This document shows, piece after piece, positions 8,815-17,454 of a DNA stretch of 64,000 nt. Location of the stretch: the NCBI GenBank assembly GCA_963762615.1, contig CAVXLG010000017.1:538888-602887 (forward strand), given 5' to 3'. Source of the DNA: PALSA-505 sp963762615. Lineage in GTDB: Bacteria; Actinomycetota; Actinomycetes; Streptosporangiales; Streptosporangiaceae. The notes beneath the pieces are model-generated. The model was not told the DNA's origin. It made no database searches and saw only the letters and a list, made by a program, of their open reading frames with translations. Every line of letters begins with the position of its first letter. The stretch's first letter is position 1. Made by a program: the position numbers and the translations under genes.

Positions 8815-8857
8815 GAGCCGCCTATCGGAATCGAACCGATGACCTACGCATTACGAG
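8815..8857 (-). repeat. tRNA-Thr(CGT) 3'-half scar, attachment site copy 2
   Basis: Identical to the 43-bp block at 3425-3467. The ~65 bases to its left match the sequence between the integrase and copy 5 at 51 kb, so the two junctions descend from related elements, but the integrase is missing here. Confidence 0.85.
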
Positions 8858-8883
8858 TTCCAGTAATCGGAGTCCATGATGGT

Positions 8884-9393
8884 TCATCGCAGTTCGGAGG
8901 ATATGAACGTAGGTTCTGATCCATAGATTGTGCCGGGGGTGCCAGCGATCTCGAGGATAGCCATTGTGGCGAGTACTGCCGTGGCCAGTATCCAGTAGGC
9001 AGACTCATTTACGCCACGGTCGTAGGCAACGAAGAGCTCGGCTGAGATGGCAAAGCCGAACCACAGCAGGCCGAGCAGTACGAGGCCGCGCCGGGCGCAG
9101 CCGAGCGCCGCCTCCCCGCCGCGCGCCCAGCGCAGCGCAGCCAGCCACAGAGACACCACTGCCGCCGCTTCCCAGACAATCACCAGCGCGAGCAGCGCCT
9201 GATTTGCCTGCTCGGTTTTGAAGTAGATACGGGTCGCTGTTGCGATGTAAGCCAGATTGCCGGAGCGGAAGGCCCAGTTCTCCCAGTGGAAGGACCAGAA
9301 CAGGTCGCTGAGGTTCGACGCGGTGACCACCGTGATGTAAAGGGCCCAGCCGGCCAGGAGAAGAGAGCCGGCATGATTGGTTTTCTCCCACAT
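8884..9393 (-). CDS. Four-helix membrane protein, unknown function
   Basis: This 169-residue protein has about four hydrophobic segments: SLLLAGWALYITVVTASNL, ALLALVIVWEAAAVVSLWLA, GLVLLGLLWFGFAISAELFV and YWILATAVLATMAILEIAG. Acidic and aromatic loops join them. The layout and spacing resemble small DUF2165-like membrane proteins, but I am not certain of the family. Its 3' end is only 27 bases from tRNA scar copy 2, so the stop region (GSEPTFISSELR) may be scar-derived. It is monocistronic. Confidence 0.75.
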   Translation of the reverse strand: MWEKTNHAGSLLLAGWALYITVVTASNLSDLFWSFHWENWAFRSGNLAYIATATRIYFKTEQANQALLALVIVWEAAAVVSLWLAALRWARGGEAALGCARRGLVLLGLLWFGFAISAELFVAYDRGVNESAYWILATAVLATMAILEIAGTPGTIYGSEPTFISSELR

Positions 9394-9594
9394 GATGTGT
9401 ATTCACCCGTTCCGTCTCGGCGGGGGCAGCAAAGGTGTTTTTGGGCGCTGCTGGGCGTGTGGCCGTCGCCCTTGCTAGCTCACAGTGCCGGTGGCCGTGC
9501 TGGCCGCTGGAGGATGACGGAGGCTGATACGCCGTTGCACTGAGGTTAGCTACAGATGACGTATCCGTGATCTTGGGAGGTCATGTTCTCCTGG

Positions 9595-9636
9595 TGGAGC
9601 CGAGGAATTTGGACCCCTGACCTCCTGGTTGCAAAC
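9595..9636 (-). repeat. tRNA-Ala(TGC) 3'-half scar
   Basis: On the minus strand it reads anticodon loop TTTGCAA, anticodon 3' stem CCAGG, AGGTCA, a slightly decayed T-arm, and CGGCTCCA. This is the 3' half of an Ala(TGC)-type tRNA. The 5' stem base pairing is lost exactly at the loop, as expected at an integration junction. A second fragment lies at 33461. Confidence 0.65.
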
Positions 9637-9794
9637 TCGGCTCAAATCGGTCGATAGCGGTCGCTGCGGCTGGTCGCTGGTCGGGGGCGGCCCAGGGCAT
9701 CGGCAAAGTCCTCTTATTCGCTAGCAGGCTGCGCGTGTTCCCTGACTTGTGACAAGTTAGTGCGCGGTGGCTAGCAGCAGTTCACCAGGGCCGT

Positions 9795-10740
9795 TCAGGT
9801 GGCTGTGACCCGTGCACTGGGTGTCGGGCTGCCGGTCAGCATCTCGGTGGCTACTTCCCAGAGCAGTTCGGCATACCGGGGTTCCAGGGCGTAGTCGGCG
9901 ACACCGGTTCCGAACATGCCGGGGCTTTCTGTGCGTACTTCCGCTTCGCTGACGTCTTCGAAGTAGCGGCCGCCGATCCGTTCGGCTAGCGGGGATGCGG
10001 CAAGAAGCAGCGAGGTGGCGGCTCCCTGCTCGATGGACTTGCGGCGCTCCACCGGGGTCTTCAGGCCTCCGGTGTGTTTCTGGAGTCCGGTGGCGATAGC
10101 GCCGGGGTTCAGGGCGTTTGCGTAGATGCCGTCGCCCGCCCAGCGCCGGGTTGCCTCCACCGCCAGCAAGACCGCGGCGGTCTTCGATTCGGCATACGCG
10201 CGGCGCGGATCGTAGGGACGGAACCGGACGTCCAGATCGCCGAACACGACCGGGCTGTTCAGATGCGCGCTGGAGCTCAGTGACACGATCCTTGCCCCGC
10301 CGCCGTCTGCGAGCGCGTCGTGGAGTCCGAGCGTCAGGGCGAAGTGGCCCAGGTAGTTCGTGGCAAACTGCAGTTCGTGGCCCTGCGCGGTCCGGGTCAG
10401 CTCGGGCACGGCCATGACGCCGGCGTTGTTGACCAGGATGTGCAGCGGGTCATCCCAGGCCGATAGCAGCCGCGTGACGGATTCGAGGTCTGCGAGGTCG
10501 AGCCCGGCGTGCGAGACATTCGGGTTGCCGGTCGATTCGGCGATCTGGGCTGCGGCGTCGCGTCCTGCAGTATCACGGCGAGCGGCCACGACGACAGCCG
10601 CTCCGGCGCTGGCTAGTGCCTGGGCCGTCTCGTAGTCGATTCCGGCATTCGCGCCTGTCACCAGCGCGGTCTTGCCCGATAGGTCGACACCCTGGAGGAC
10701 GTCGCTGGTGGTGCTGTGGAACCCGAACGGTGTTTCCAGC
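9795..10740 (-). pseudogene. Short-chain dehydrogenase, 5' end cut by IS
   Basis: The frame encodes a classical SDR: KTALVTGANAGI, then LHILVNNAGVMAVPE (NNAG), RIVSLSSSAH, and the active-site YAESKTAAVLLAVEA (Y-x-x-x-K). The coding frame runs back to the IS end at 10741 without an ATG, GTG or TTG before the glycine motif except a GTG within it (10661). The natural start was therefore lost to the insertion. The third cofactor-loop glycine of TG-x3-G-x-G is Asp (TGANAGID). It follows the MerR gene on the same strand and was probably its target in one operon. Confidence 0.8.
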
Positions 10741-11736
10741 CTAGATGACCTATGCGAAGGGTTCAGTGGTCATACGCCACGAGTGAGCGCTTGACGGGCT
10801 GGCCGGCGCGGTCGTTGTGCCAGATCGCGGCGGTCAGGGCGAGGATGCGCTGCAGGACTCTGACCATGACGCCCGCTGGGGTGTGGCCGCCGTGGCGTTC
10901 GAGGTCGAGCTGGCCTTTGAACGTGTCGTTGATGGATTCGATGACCTGGCGCAGCGGCTTGAAGAACCGGGCGCCCGCCCGTTCCGGCTCGCCCTTGCGG
11001 GCTGGGCGGAGCAGGCAGATGCGGCCATCGGCCAGCGCGGCTTCGAAGTCGTGCCCGTAGTAGTTCTTGTCCGCGATGATGATCTGGCCGTCCCGGCCGG
11101 CGGTCAGGACCGGGTCGGCCAGGATGTCCAGCAGCACCTGGCGCTCGTCGGCCTTGGCGCCGGTGAGCGCGAACCCCACGGGCAGCCCGTGCAGGGTGCA
11201 CAGCAGATGCAGGCGCAGGCCCCAGAAGTAGCGTGAATGGGAGGCGCAGTACCCGTACTCGGCCCATCCGGCCAGGTCAGAGCGCCTGGCCGTGTCCCGG
11301 GACCGGCCGCATTCCACCGGGGTGGAATCGGCCACCCACACGTCATCGGCCCACAGGCTGGTATCGGCCGCGAGTATTCGGATCAAGGTGGCGATCAGCC
11401 CGGCGGCGGCGCGCAGGCGCCGGTTATAGCCGGGCTGGCCAGGCAGGTACCGGAAGAGGTGCCCCAGGTGAGCCTGGGCGTGGCGTATCCAGCGCGACTC
11501 GGAGGCGTATCCCAGCAGGGCCTGCATGACCGCCAGGGTCACCAGTTCCGCGTCACTCAGCCGGGGCTGCAGGCCGATCGCCGGCCGCCGCGGCGCCAGG
11601 TCCGGGTACTGCTTCAGCAGGTCATCGATTCTCACATAGAGTGCGGTCGCGAGGGTGTCTACGTCGTTCGTCACACAATGATCGTGGACGCCCTCGTCTC
11701 ATCCCCGCAGCTCATCCCTTGGCATAGGTCATCTAG
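10741..11736 (-). mobile_element. IS982-family insertion sequence
   Basis: Terminal inverted repeats CTAGATGACCTATGC, plus five more matching bases after one mismatch, bound a 996-bp element with one transposase gene. The outer CTAG at each end is self-complementary, so it may be either IS sequence or a 4-bp target duplication. It sits between the stop of the MerR gene (11737) and the SDR gene, separating the two. Confidence 0.8.
10763..11674 (-). CDS. IS982-family transposase
   Basis: This 303-residue DDE transposase has the family features: an N-terminal LSDAELVTLAVMQALLG, the first Asp in WVADSTPVECG, the segment EYGYCASHSRYFWGLRLHLL, and the second Asp in IIIADKNYYGHDFE. The third acid lies near QVIESINDTFKGQLDLERHG. 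It ends seven residues after KRSLVAYDH. Length is normal and the frame is intact, so the element may be active. Confidence 0.9.
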   Translation of the reverse strand: MTNDVDTLATALYVRIDDLLKQYPDLAPRRPAIGLQPRLSDAELVTLAVMQALLGYASESRWIRHAQAHLGHLFRYLPGQPGYNRRLRAAAGLIATLIRILAADTSLWADDVWVADSTPVECGRSRDTARRSDLAGWAEYGYCASHSRYFWGLRLHLLCTLHGLPVGFALTGAKADERQVLLDILADPVLTAGRDGQIIIADKNYYGHDFEAALADGRICLLRPARKGEPERAGARFFKPLRQVIESINDTFKGQLDLERHGGHTPAGVMVRVLQRILALTAAIWHNDRAGQPVKRSLVAYDH

Positions 11737-12213
11737 TTATCGACGACCCTCCCGGTCATAGTCGCGGAGTTGTTTCATGACCCGTAGCACCTCGGCGGCG
11801 GCCTTCTGCTCCGCCGCCTTGCTGCCATCAGCGCGCGCCTGCCACAGCGCCACCTTCGCCGTGGCGTAGGCGGGCCGGACGCGCAGCGCGGCGAGTTCGT
11901 CCTCCAGGCGCTGAGCGTGACCGGCAAACAACTCGACCATGCGTGGTGCTGCCGTACGTCCCTCGGCGACCCCGTCGAGGTAGGCGCGCATGTCCTGGAT
12001 GCTCATGCCCGTCAACCGTAGGCACGCCAGAGCCTCTAGGGTGTCTGCGGTTTCGGAGGCGTATCGCCGGTGGCTGCTGGATTGATCACGTGGCACCGGG
12101 TCGATGAGCCCGATCCGCTCGTAATACCGCAGCGTCGGTTCGCTGAACCCGGTGCGGCGGGCGACCTCCTGGATGGGCAGCCCAGCTGCTTGATCGAAAG
12201 TGGCAGTTGTCAT
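11737..12213 (-). CDS. MerR-family regulator
   Basis: This 158-residue protein starts at ATG 12213. The N-terminal winged helix is clear: GLPIQEVARRTGFSEPTLRY, YERIGLIDPVPRD and HRRYASETADTLEALACLRL, then TGMSIQDMRAYLDGVAEG and a coiled-coil region to the end. No effector-binding cysteines were seen. It is divergent from the NmrA-like fragment and upstream of the SDR on the same strand, so it probably controlled a redox or aldehyde response involving these enzymes. The reading frame stays open upstream to 12528, but the family starts at MTTATFDQA. A TGAAG/CTTCA palindrome lies 20 bases before the start. Confidence 0.88.
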   Translation of the reverse strand: MTTATFDQAAGLPIQEVARRTGFSEPTLRYYERIGLIDPVPRDQSSSHRRYASETADTLEALACLRLTGMSIQDMRAYLDGVAEGRTAAPRMVELFAGHAQRLEDELAALRVRPAYATAKVALWQARADGSKAAEQKAAAEVLRVMKQLRDYDREGRR

Positions 12214-12232
12214 GCGCCCATCATGCAAAACC

Positions 12233-12244
12233 TGAAGTGCTTCA
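12233..12244. promoter_or_regulatory. MerR operator candidate
   Basis: TGAAG-TG-CTTCA is a perfect inverted repeat in the divergent region between the MerR gene and the NmrA-like fragment. Spacing and position fit a MerR-type operator within a promoter. Confidence 0.5.
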
Positions 12245-12502
12245 AAGCCCAGCACGTCATAGGCACAGGACAGGGCATCGTGCAAGTGGCCCATCCGCGA
12301 TGCCGTGAGCGGCAGCGGGCCGCCACCCGCAAAGGTGGCCAGGCCCAGGTCAAGCTCGCCCTGACCGGCAGCCAACCGCTGCCGCGCCGCCGCTTTCAGG
12401 ACTTCCAGCTGTTCGCGGTTGCGGAAATTGCGCACTAGGCACGGCCGTATTCTGGGCTGGTGTCCCCGAACCTGCGGACGGGTCACCACCCCGGAGGCTG
12501 CA

Positions 12503-12690
12503 ATGATCGTCATCACCGGCGGCAACACGCAGTTCGGCCGGCTGGTCGCCGGAGACCTGCTGGATCACCTGCCGGCCGGCCAGGTCACCCTGACTGTCCG
12601 CGAACCACGGAAGGCCGGGCCGCTGAAAGACCGCGGCGCGGACGTGCGGCACGCAGACGCCGGCGAGCCGTGCATCGCGCTAGAGAATCG
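12503..12690 (+). pseudogene. NmrA-like NAD(P)-binding protein, N-terminal fragment
   Basis: From the ATG at 12503 the frame encodes MIVITGGNTQFGRLVAGDLL, VTLTVREPRKAGPL and GADVRHADAG, the first 55-60 residues of an atypical SDR (NmrA/QOR2 type). The family match then stops near 12665, and the rest is unrelated sequence running into the transhydrogenase-like gene. At least 200 residues are missing. Confidence 0.7.
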
Positions 12691-12737
12691 AGCATCGCCG
12701 CCTATACGTGTCCACCTCTGGTTTCGCTTGCAACCGT

Positions 12738-14186
12738 TTAGATCCTGTGGGCCTGGGAGGGCAGGCGCATCGCTCGCAGCACGTCGGGATTTAGCCGGGA
12801 CAGGGTATCGATGGCGGCCAGCTTGTAGCCGTAGGTGTAGGTCGGGGTGTTGTAGACCATCCGGATCACGTCCTCGACCGTCGCCGCATTGTGGATCATC
12901 GCCTGGCCGGTACCGGTGATCTCCGAGGCGATCTCGCAGATCGCATGCACGCCGAGCAGGACTCCCGTGCGAGCTTCGAAGACCAGCTTGAGCAGCCCTT
13001 GCTGTCCTGCGATGACGCCGCGTGGAATCGAGCCGAGCTCGCAGCGGCCGCACTCGTGCGGGATCTGCTCGGCGGCGCAATCCTCTTCACTCTTGCCCGC
13101 GCGGGCGACCTCGGGCAGCCCGTAGATCGCTGCCGCCGGAACCCGGCTGACGTGCAGGGAGAAGTCCAGGCCTAGCGCCACGCACAGCGCCTGGCGGCCC
13201 TGCTCGATGGCGACCGAGGCCAGGTCGGGCCCGGTCACATCACCGGCGGCGAAGACCCAGGGGCAGGTCGTCCGCTGCTCAGGGTCGACGATGATGCGGC
13301 CGTGCTGGTCGGTCTGCACGCCCGCCTTGTCCAGACCCAGGCCCTCGGTGCTGACACTGCGGCCCGCCGCGAACAGCAGCGCGTCGGGGTGCAGCTGCCG
13401 CCCGTCGGCCAGGTCCACGGCCAGGTCGTCGCCGTCGCGTCGCGCGGAGACCAGGCCAGTACCCAGGATGAGCCGGTTCCCCCGGGCCAGGAGGACCTGC
13501 TCGAGCCGGGCGGAGATTTCGCTGTCCATCATGGCCGCCAGCCGGGGCGCGGCGTCGAGGATGGTGACCGGCACGCCGAGCGCGGAGAAGATCGTGGCGT
13601 ATTCGACTCCCACCGCGCCGCCGCCCACGATGAGTAGCTCGCGTGGCTTGCGCGTGATGTCGGCGATGGTTTCGGAATCATAGACGCCCGGATCGCCGAA
13701 GGGCACCGTGGCCGGGCGCAGCGGGCGCGAACCGGTGGCGATGATGACTCTCTCGGCAGCCAGGTGTATCTCCTCGCCGCTGTCTGCTTGGACCACGACC
13801 GTATGGTCGGCTTCCAGCCGTCCCTCGCCCTCCAGCAGGCGCACGCCGCTGGCCCGGATCCGTTCCAGCGTTACCTGCCGCAGCCGCTCGCTGACCTGGC
13901 GGGCGCGGGCCCGAACGGCCGGGTACATCACCTCCGGCGGCGCGGCCAGCGCGACCCCATAGACCTCCTTCTTCTCAAAGGAGCTGAGGTACGCGGCGGC
14001 CTCGCGGAAGGTCTTGGTCGGCGCGCCGCCGCTGGTGACCACGGTCCCGCCGACGGTGTCCCGCTCCACTAGCGCCGCCGAGTAGCCCAGATTCCCGGCC
14101 AGTTCCGCTGCCGCCTCACCTGCTGGGCCCGCTCCGATCACGACCACGTCGTGGCGGCTGTTTGTCCTGTCATCAGCAGGAGGCAT
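12738..14186 (-). CDS. SthA-like flavoprotein lacking redox cysteines
   Basis: This 482-residue pyridine nucleotide-disulfide oxidoreductase starts at ATG 14186, with GGAG eight bases upstream. The FAD site is DVVVIGAGPAGEAAAELAG, the NAD site is LLIVGGGAVGVEYATIFSAL, and the second FAD site is PWVFAAGDVTG. The C-terminal dimer domain is complete. Overall it is closest to soluble transhydrogenase (SthA), which moves hydride between NAD and NADP. The segment that normally carries the redox Cys pair reads GGTVVTSGGAPTKTFREAA, with no cysteine. The C-terminal His motif of this superfamily is also altered (EITGTGQAMI). The function may therefore be diaphorase-like only. Confidence 0.82.
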   Translation of the reverse strand: MPPADDRTNSRHDVVVIGAGPAGEAAAELAGNLGYSAALVERDTVGGTVVTSGGAPTKTFREAAAYLSSFEKKEVYGVALAAPPEVMYPAVRARARQVSERLRQVTLERIRASGVRLLEGEGRLEADHTVVVQADSGEEIHLAAERVIIATGSRPLRPATVPFGDPGVYDSETIADITRKPRELLIVGGGAVGVEYATIFSALGVPVTILDAAPRLAAMMDSEISARLEQVLLARGNRLILGTGLVSARRDGDDLAVDLADGRQLHPDALLFAAGRSVSTEGLGLDKAGVQTDQHGRIIVDPEQRTTCPWVFAAGDVTGPDLASVAIEQGRQALCVALGLDFSLHVSRVPAAAIYGLPEVARAGKSEEDCAAEQIPHECGRCELGSIPRGVIAGQQGLLKLVFEARTGVLLGVHAICEIASEITGTGQAMIHNAATVEDVIRMVYNTPTYTYGYKLAAIDTLSRLNPDVLRAMRLPSQAHRI

Positions 14187-14483
14187 GCCCCATCTCCGTC
14201 CGGCTGCGAGAGTGTCTGCTACCAATTCTGTATCCGGCGAAGGCGCCGGGGATCACCCGTCGGGGGGTGAGTTCAAAGGCGAGGACACCCCCTACGCGGG
14301 AATTGCCGGACGCTTAGCAAACGGCAAGCAGAGTCCTCCTGAAATGCTGGAAAACGTGGGTCGACTACTGATGCCGCCTCTTTCTTCGGGTGGGGGATGC
14401 CCCAGGTCGTTCGCGGATGCGGCAGTCTACGGTGGGGCAGGCGGCGTATTTGCTGGCGTGCTGCACTGGTGGCGGGAGGATGC
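14187..14483. other. Divergent promoter region
   Basis: About 300 bases between the flavoprotein and sugar dehydrogenase genes, which are transcribed away from each other. No operator-like symmetry stood out apart from short G-rich stretches near 14250-14270. Confidence 0.4.
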
Positions 14484-15531
14484 ATGAAGGCTGTGACGGT
14501 GGCGCCTGGGACGGCGGGGTCGGTGATGCTGGAGGAGGTGCCTGAGCCCGATGCCAGTCTGGGTTCGGTCGTGGTCGAGGCCTTGGCCGTGGGGGTCTGC
14601 GGAACCGACGCGGAGATTGCCAGCGGCGGTTACGGGTGGGCACCTCCCGGGCGGGAACGGCTGATCTTGGGCCATGAGTCGCTCGGCCGGGTTGTTGACC
14701 CGGGTACGAGCGGCTTCGCCGTCGGTGAGCACATGGTTGGCATCGTCCGGCGGCCCGATCCGATGCCCTGCCCGAACTGCTCGGTCGGTGAATGGGATAT
14801 GTGCTCCAACGGCCGTTATACCGAGCGGGGCATCAAGCAGGCGGACGGGTTCATGGCCGAGCGCTGGCGGATCGAGCCGGACTACGCAGTGCGGGTGGAT
14901 AAGAGCCTGGGCCTCCTGGGGGTGCTACTTGAGCCGACAACGGTGGTGGCCAAGGCGTGGGAGCACATCGCCGCCATCGGCCGCCGGACCTTCTGGGATC
15001 CAGACACTGTCCTGGTCGTCGGGGCCGGCCCGATCGGGTTGCTGGCGGCGCTGATCGGCGTGCAGCACGGCGCCGACGTGCATGTCCTGGACCGGGCCAC
15101 TTCCGGGCCCAAACCGGCTCTGGTCAAGCAGCTAGGTGCCAGCTACCACACTGGGACCATCGCCGACCTGGGGCTGAACCCGGACATCGTGGTGGAGTGC
15201 ACCGGCGTGTTTCAGCTGGTCCGCCAGGCGATGGAATGCGTGTCTCCCGGTGGCATCATCTGCCTGACCGGAGTCGGTTCCGCCACCGACCCGGACGTCG
15301 CCGCAGCGGCCGCCCTGGCGACCGACGTGGTGCTGAAAAACGTCGTCGTGTTCGGGTCAGTGAACGCTAACCGGCGGCACTACTACCGTGCCGCGAAGGT
15401 GCTGGCCGCGGCCCGACCGGTCGTGGCTCGATCAGCTGGTGACCCGGCGTGCCCGGCTCGACCAGGCCGAGCAGGCGATACAGCGAACGCCTGATGACAT
15501 CAAGGTCGTCATGGAGTTCGCCCGGGCGTGA
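14484..15531 (+). pseudogene. Glucose/sugar dehydrogenase (MDR), frameshifted near C-terminus
   Basis: It starts at ATG 14484 behind GGGAGGA. The zinc-dependent MDR fold is clear: MKAVTVAPG, catalytic site VGVCGTDAEIASG, GRERLILGHESLG, structural Cys region PCPNCSVGEWDMCSNG, and the cofactor loop VLVVGAGPIGLLAAL. This pattern fits bacterial glucose 1-dehydrogenase (sugar to lactone, NAD(P)). Near 15410 the frame shifts. The open frame goes on as PVVARSAGDPAC and stops at 15494, while the next frame gives the expected end, SWLDQLVTRRARLDQAEQA and PDDIKVVMEFARA, to 15531. It is either an authentic lesion or a one-base sequence error; the last 40 residues close the catalytic domain. Confidence 0.8.
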
Positions 15532-15567
15532 CCTGCTTTGGACAGCGCCGGGCGGCAGAGCCACCGA

Positions 15568-16434
15568 TTAGTAGTCGGGATCCTGAAAGCTCGGCTCCCG
15601 TCCTTCGTTGAAGGCGCCGATGCCTTCTAGGCGATCCGGGTGTACGGCTGAGCGCCAGTGCGCTTCCATCATGATCGCGATGGCCTGCTCTGTGGGCTGT
15701 CCCTGTCCTGTCTTGACCGCGTGCTTGACCGCCTGGACCGCGGTCGGTGAGTTGCTGGCGATCTTCTCGGCGATGCGGTGTGCCGCGTCGATCAGCCCGG
15801 CTTGGGGGTATACCTCGTTGACCATTCCCAGCCGGTAGGCCTCTTGCGCGGTGATCGGGTCGCCAGTCATCAGCATCTGCAGGGCCTTCCCCGGCGGCAG
15901 CAGGCGGGGAAGCAGTACAGGTGAGCCACCGCCGGCTGCGAGGCCCAGCATCGCTTCGGGCTGGCCGAAGATGGCGTTGTCGGAGGCAATGATGAAATCG
16001 GTGCTCTGGGCGATTTCGGAGCCGCCGCCGTAGGCGATCCCGTTGACCGCGGCGAAGATCGGTTTGCGCAGCTGTCGCAGCGTGTACAGGGTGCGGTCGA
16101 AGTCCTGGCGCTGGCGTAGCCAGTCTTCCTTGGTCATGTCCTTGCGCTCGCGCAGGTCGCTGCCGACGGAGAACGCCCGGTCACCAGCGCCAGTAATGAT
16201 GACGACGCGGACAGCGGGACGCACGGCGATCGTCTCCAGTACCTCGGTCAGCCGGGCTCCCATGTCCGTGGTAATCGCGTTGTCAGCGTGCGGCCGGTTC
16301 AAGGTGATGACCGCGATACGCCCGCCGGAGGCATACTCGGCGAGCACCGGGTCTTCTGGCTCTGTCCCGCCAGCAGATGGCGGGCCGAAGTCGAGCATGC
16401 GCCAGCGTTCTGCGGCTTCCGGGCTTGTTGCCAC
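15568..16434 (-). CDS. Enoyl-CoA hydratase/isomerase family protein
   Basis: This 288-residue crotonase-fold protein starts at GTG 16434 with GAAAGGAG seven bases upstream. The sequence shows IAVITLNRPHADNAITTDMG, the oxyanion loop FSVGSDLRERKDM, FAAVNGIAYGGGSEIAQSTD, and IFGQPEAMLGLAAGGGSPVL. The first catalytic Glu of hydratases is present in the GGGSEIA position. It acts on acyl-CoA thioesters, presumably in fatty or aromatic acid breakdown; the substrate is unknown. An IS982-type element lies 35 bases upstream of the start, so its native promoter has probably been displaced. Confidence 0.88.
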   Translation of the reverse strand: MATSPEAAERWRMLDFGPPSAGGTEPEDPVLAEYASGGRIAVITLNRPHADNAITTDMGARLTEVLETIAVRPAVRVVIITGAGDRAFSVGSDLRERKDMTKEDWLRQRQDFDRTLYTLRQLRKPIFAAVNGIAYGGGSEIAQSTDFIIASDNAIFGQPEAMLGLAAGGGSPVLLPRLLPPGKALQMLMTGDPITAQEAYRLGMVNEVYPQAGLIDAAHRIAEKIASNSPTAVQAVKHAVKTGQGQPTEQAIAIMMEAHWRSAVHPDRLEGIGAFNEGREPSFQDPDY

Positions 16435-16468
16435 GTCGTCTCCTTTCGTCGATGTGCGCCCGCTCAGG

Positions 16469-17452
16469 CGCGTTATGTGGGTTGATCTACGCCTCGGCGA
16501 GGCACGTGATCATCAGAGTGTGAGCCGCGATGGTGGCTGCGGTCCGGGTGAGCAGGCCCCAGAAGGTATGCGCGCCGTGGCGTGCCAGCTCCATCTGGTC
16601 AGTGATCTCCTTGAAGGTGGTCTCGACCCGGTTGCGCCACTCGGCGACGATCTTCTGCAGGATCGTGGGCATGCTGGTGCGCTGGCCCTTGGCGGGCGGG
16701 ATGAGCACGGCGGTGCCCCGGGCGGCCTGAGAGGCGGCGAACGCCTTGCCGTTGAACCCCTTGTCTGCCAGCAGGTCGCGGGGCGGCGGTCCGGTCTGGA
16801 GCAGGTCTTCGGCCACCTCGCGCTCGTTCACGGCGGCGGGCACGATGCTCCAGGCCCGGGTGATGCGGCTGCCCAGGTCGGTCTTGATCGCCAGCCGGAA
16901 CCCGTAGAACCACTCGGCGTGCGCGGCGTCGCGGCCGAACCGGGCCACCAGGCCGTTCGGGCCCGCCCAGCCATCGGGGCCGCGGACCCGGGAGGTGTGC
17001 TTGACCGGCAGCGCGCTGGTGTCGACCTGCTGGCAGTCATCCTCGGGCAGCCGGCCCGCCAGCGCCCTGCGGAACTGCTCGAAGGCGCCCCACAGCCAGC
17101 GGATCCGCCGGTTCGCCTCGGACTGGTGCGGCAGGACCGGGAACAGGTGCGCCCAGTCGCGGGCCACCTCGTCCAGGAACCCGGCCTCGCTGCGCCGGCC
17201 CAGCAGATGACGGACCACCGCGATGGTCAGCATCTCGGCGTCGCTGCAGCCAGGGCCGGCCCTGGCCGCGGCGGGATGACGATGGCCCGGGCAGTGATCA
17301 GGTCGTCGATCAGCACGTAGACGTAGACAAACAAATCCTCGGTCGACAGCATGGGAGTCGCCTCTGCGGTCGCACGGTCTTGGACAACCGCTTGTCTGCC
17401 GCAGAGGCAACTTCATGATCAAGACGACACGCCGTGATCAACCCACATAACG
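16469..17452 (-). mobile_element. Second IS982-family insertion sequence
   Basis: The inverted ends CGTTATGTGGGTTGATC (16471 onward, and reversed to 17452) bound the element. The 7-base GCTCAGG occurs at 16462-16468 and again at 17453-17459 and fits a target duplication. Its transposase is frameshifted. It lies between the hydratase gene and the DyP gene. Confidence 0.8.
16487..17352 (-). pseudogene. IS982-family transposase, frameshifted
   Basis: The natural N-terminus is at ATG 17352 (MLSTEDLFVYVYVLIDDLI). After about 30 codons the frame breaks near 17262 and continues in the next frame as CSDAEMLTIAVVRHLLGRRS, VDTSALPVKH, HAEWFYGFRLAIKTDLG, LLADKGFNGKAFAAS and the tail AHTLMITCLAEA. It has the IS982 layout but is only distantly like the transposase at 10763. 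It is probably inactive unless the frameshift is programmed. Confidence 0.8.
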
Positions 17453-17454
17453 GC

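Noticed and set aside
12245..12528. Upstream extension of the MerR open frame (about 105 codons)
   Set aside because: The MerR family begins at MTTATFDQA with an operator-like palindrome just upstream; the extension is probably read-through of a decayed sequence.
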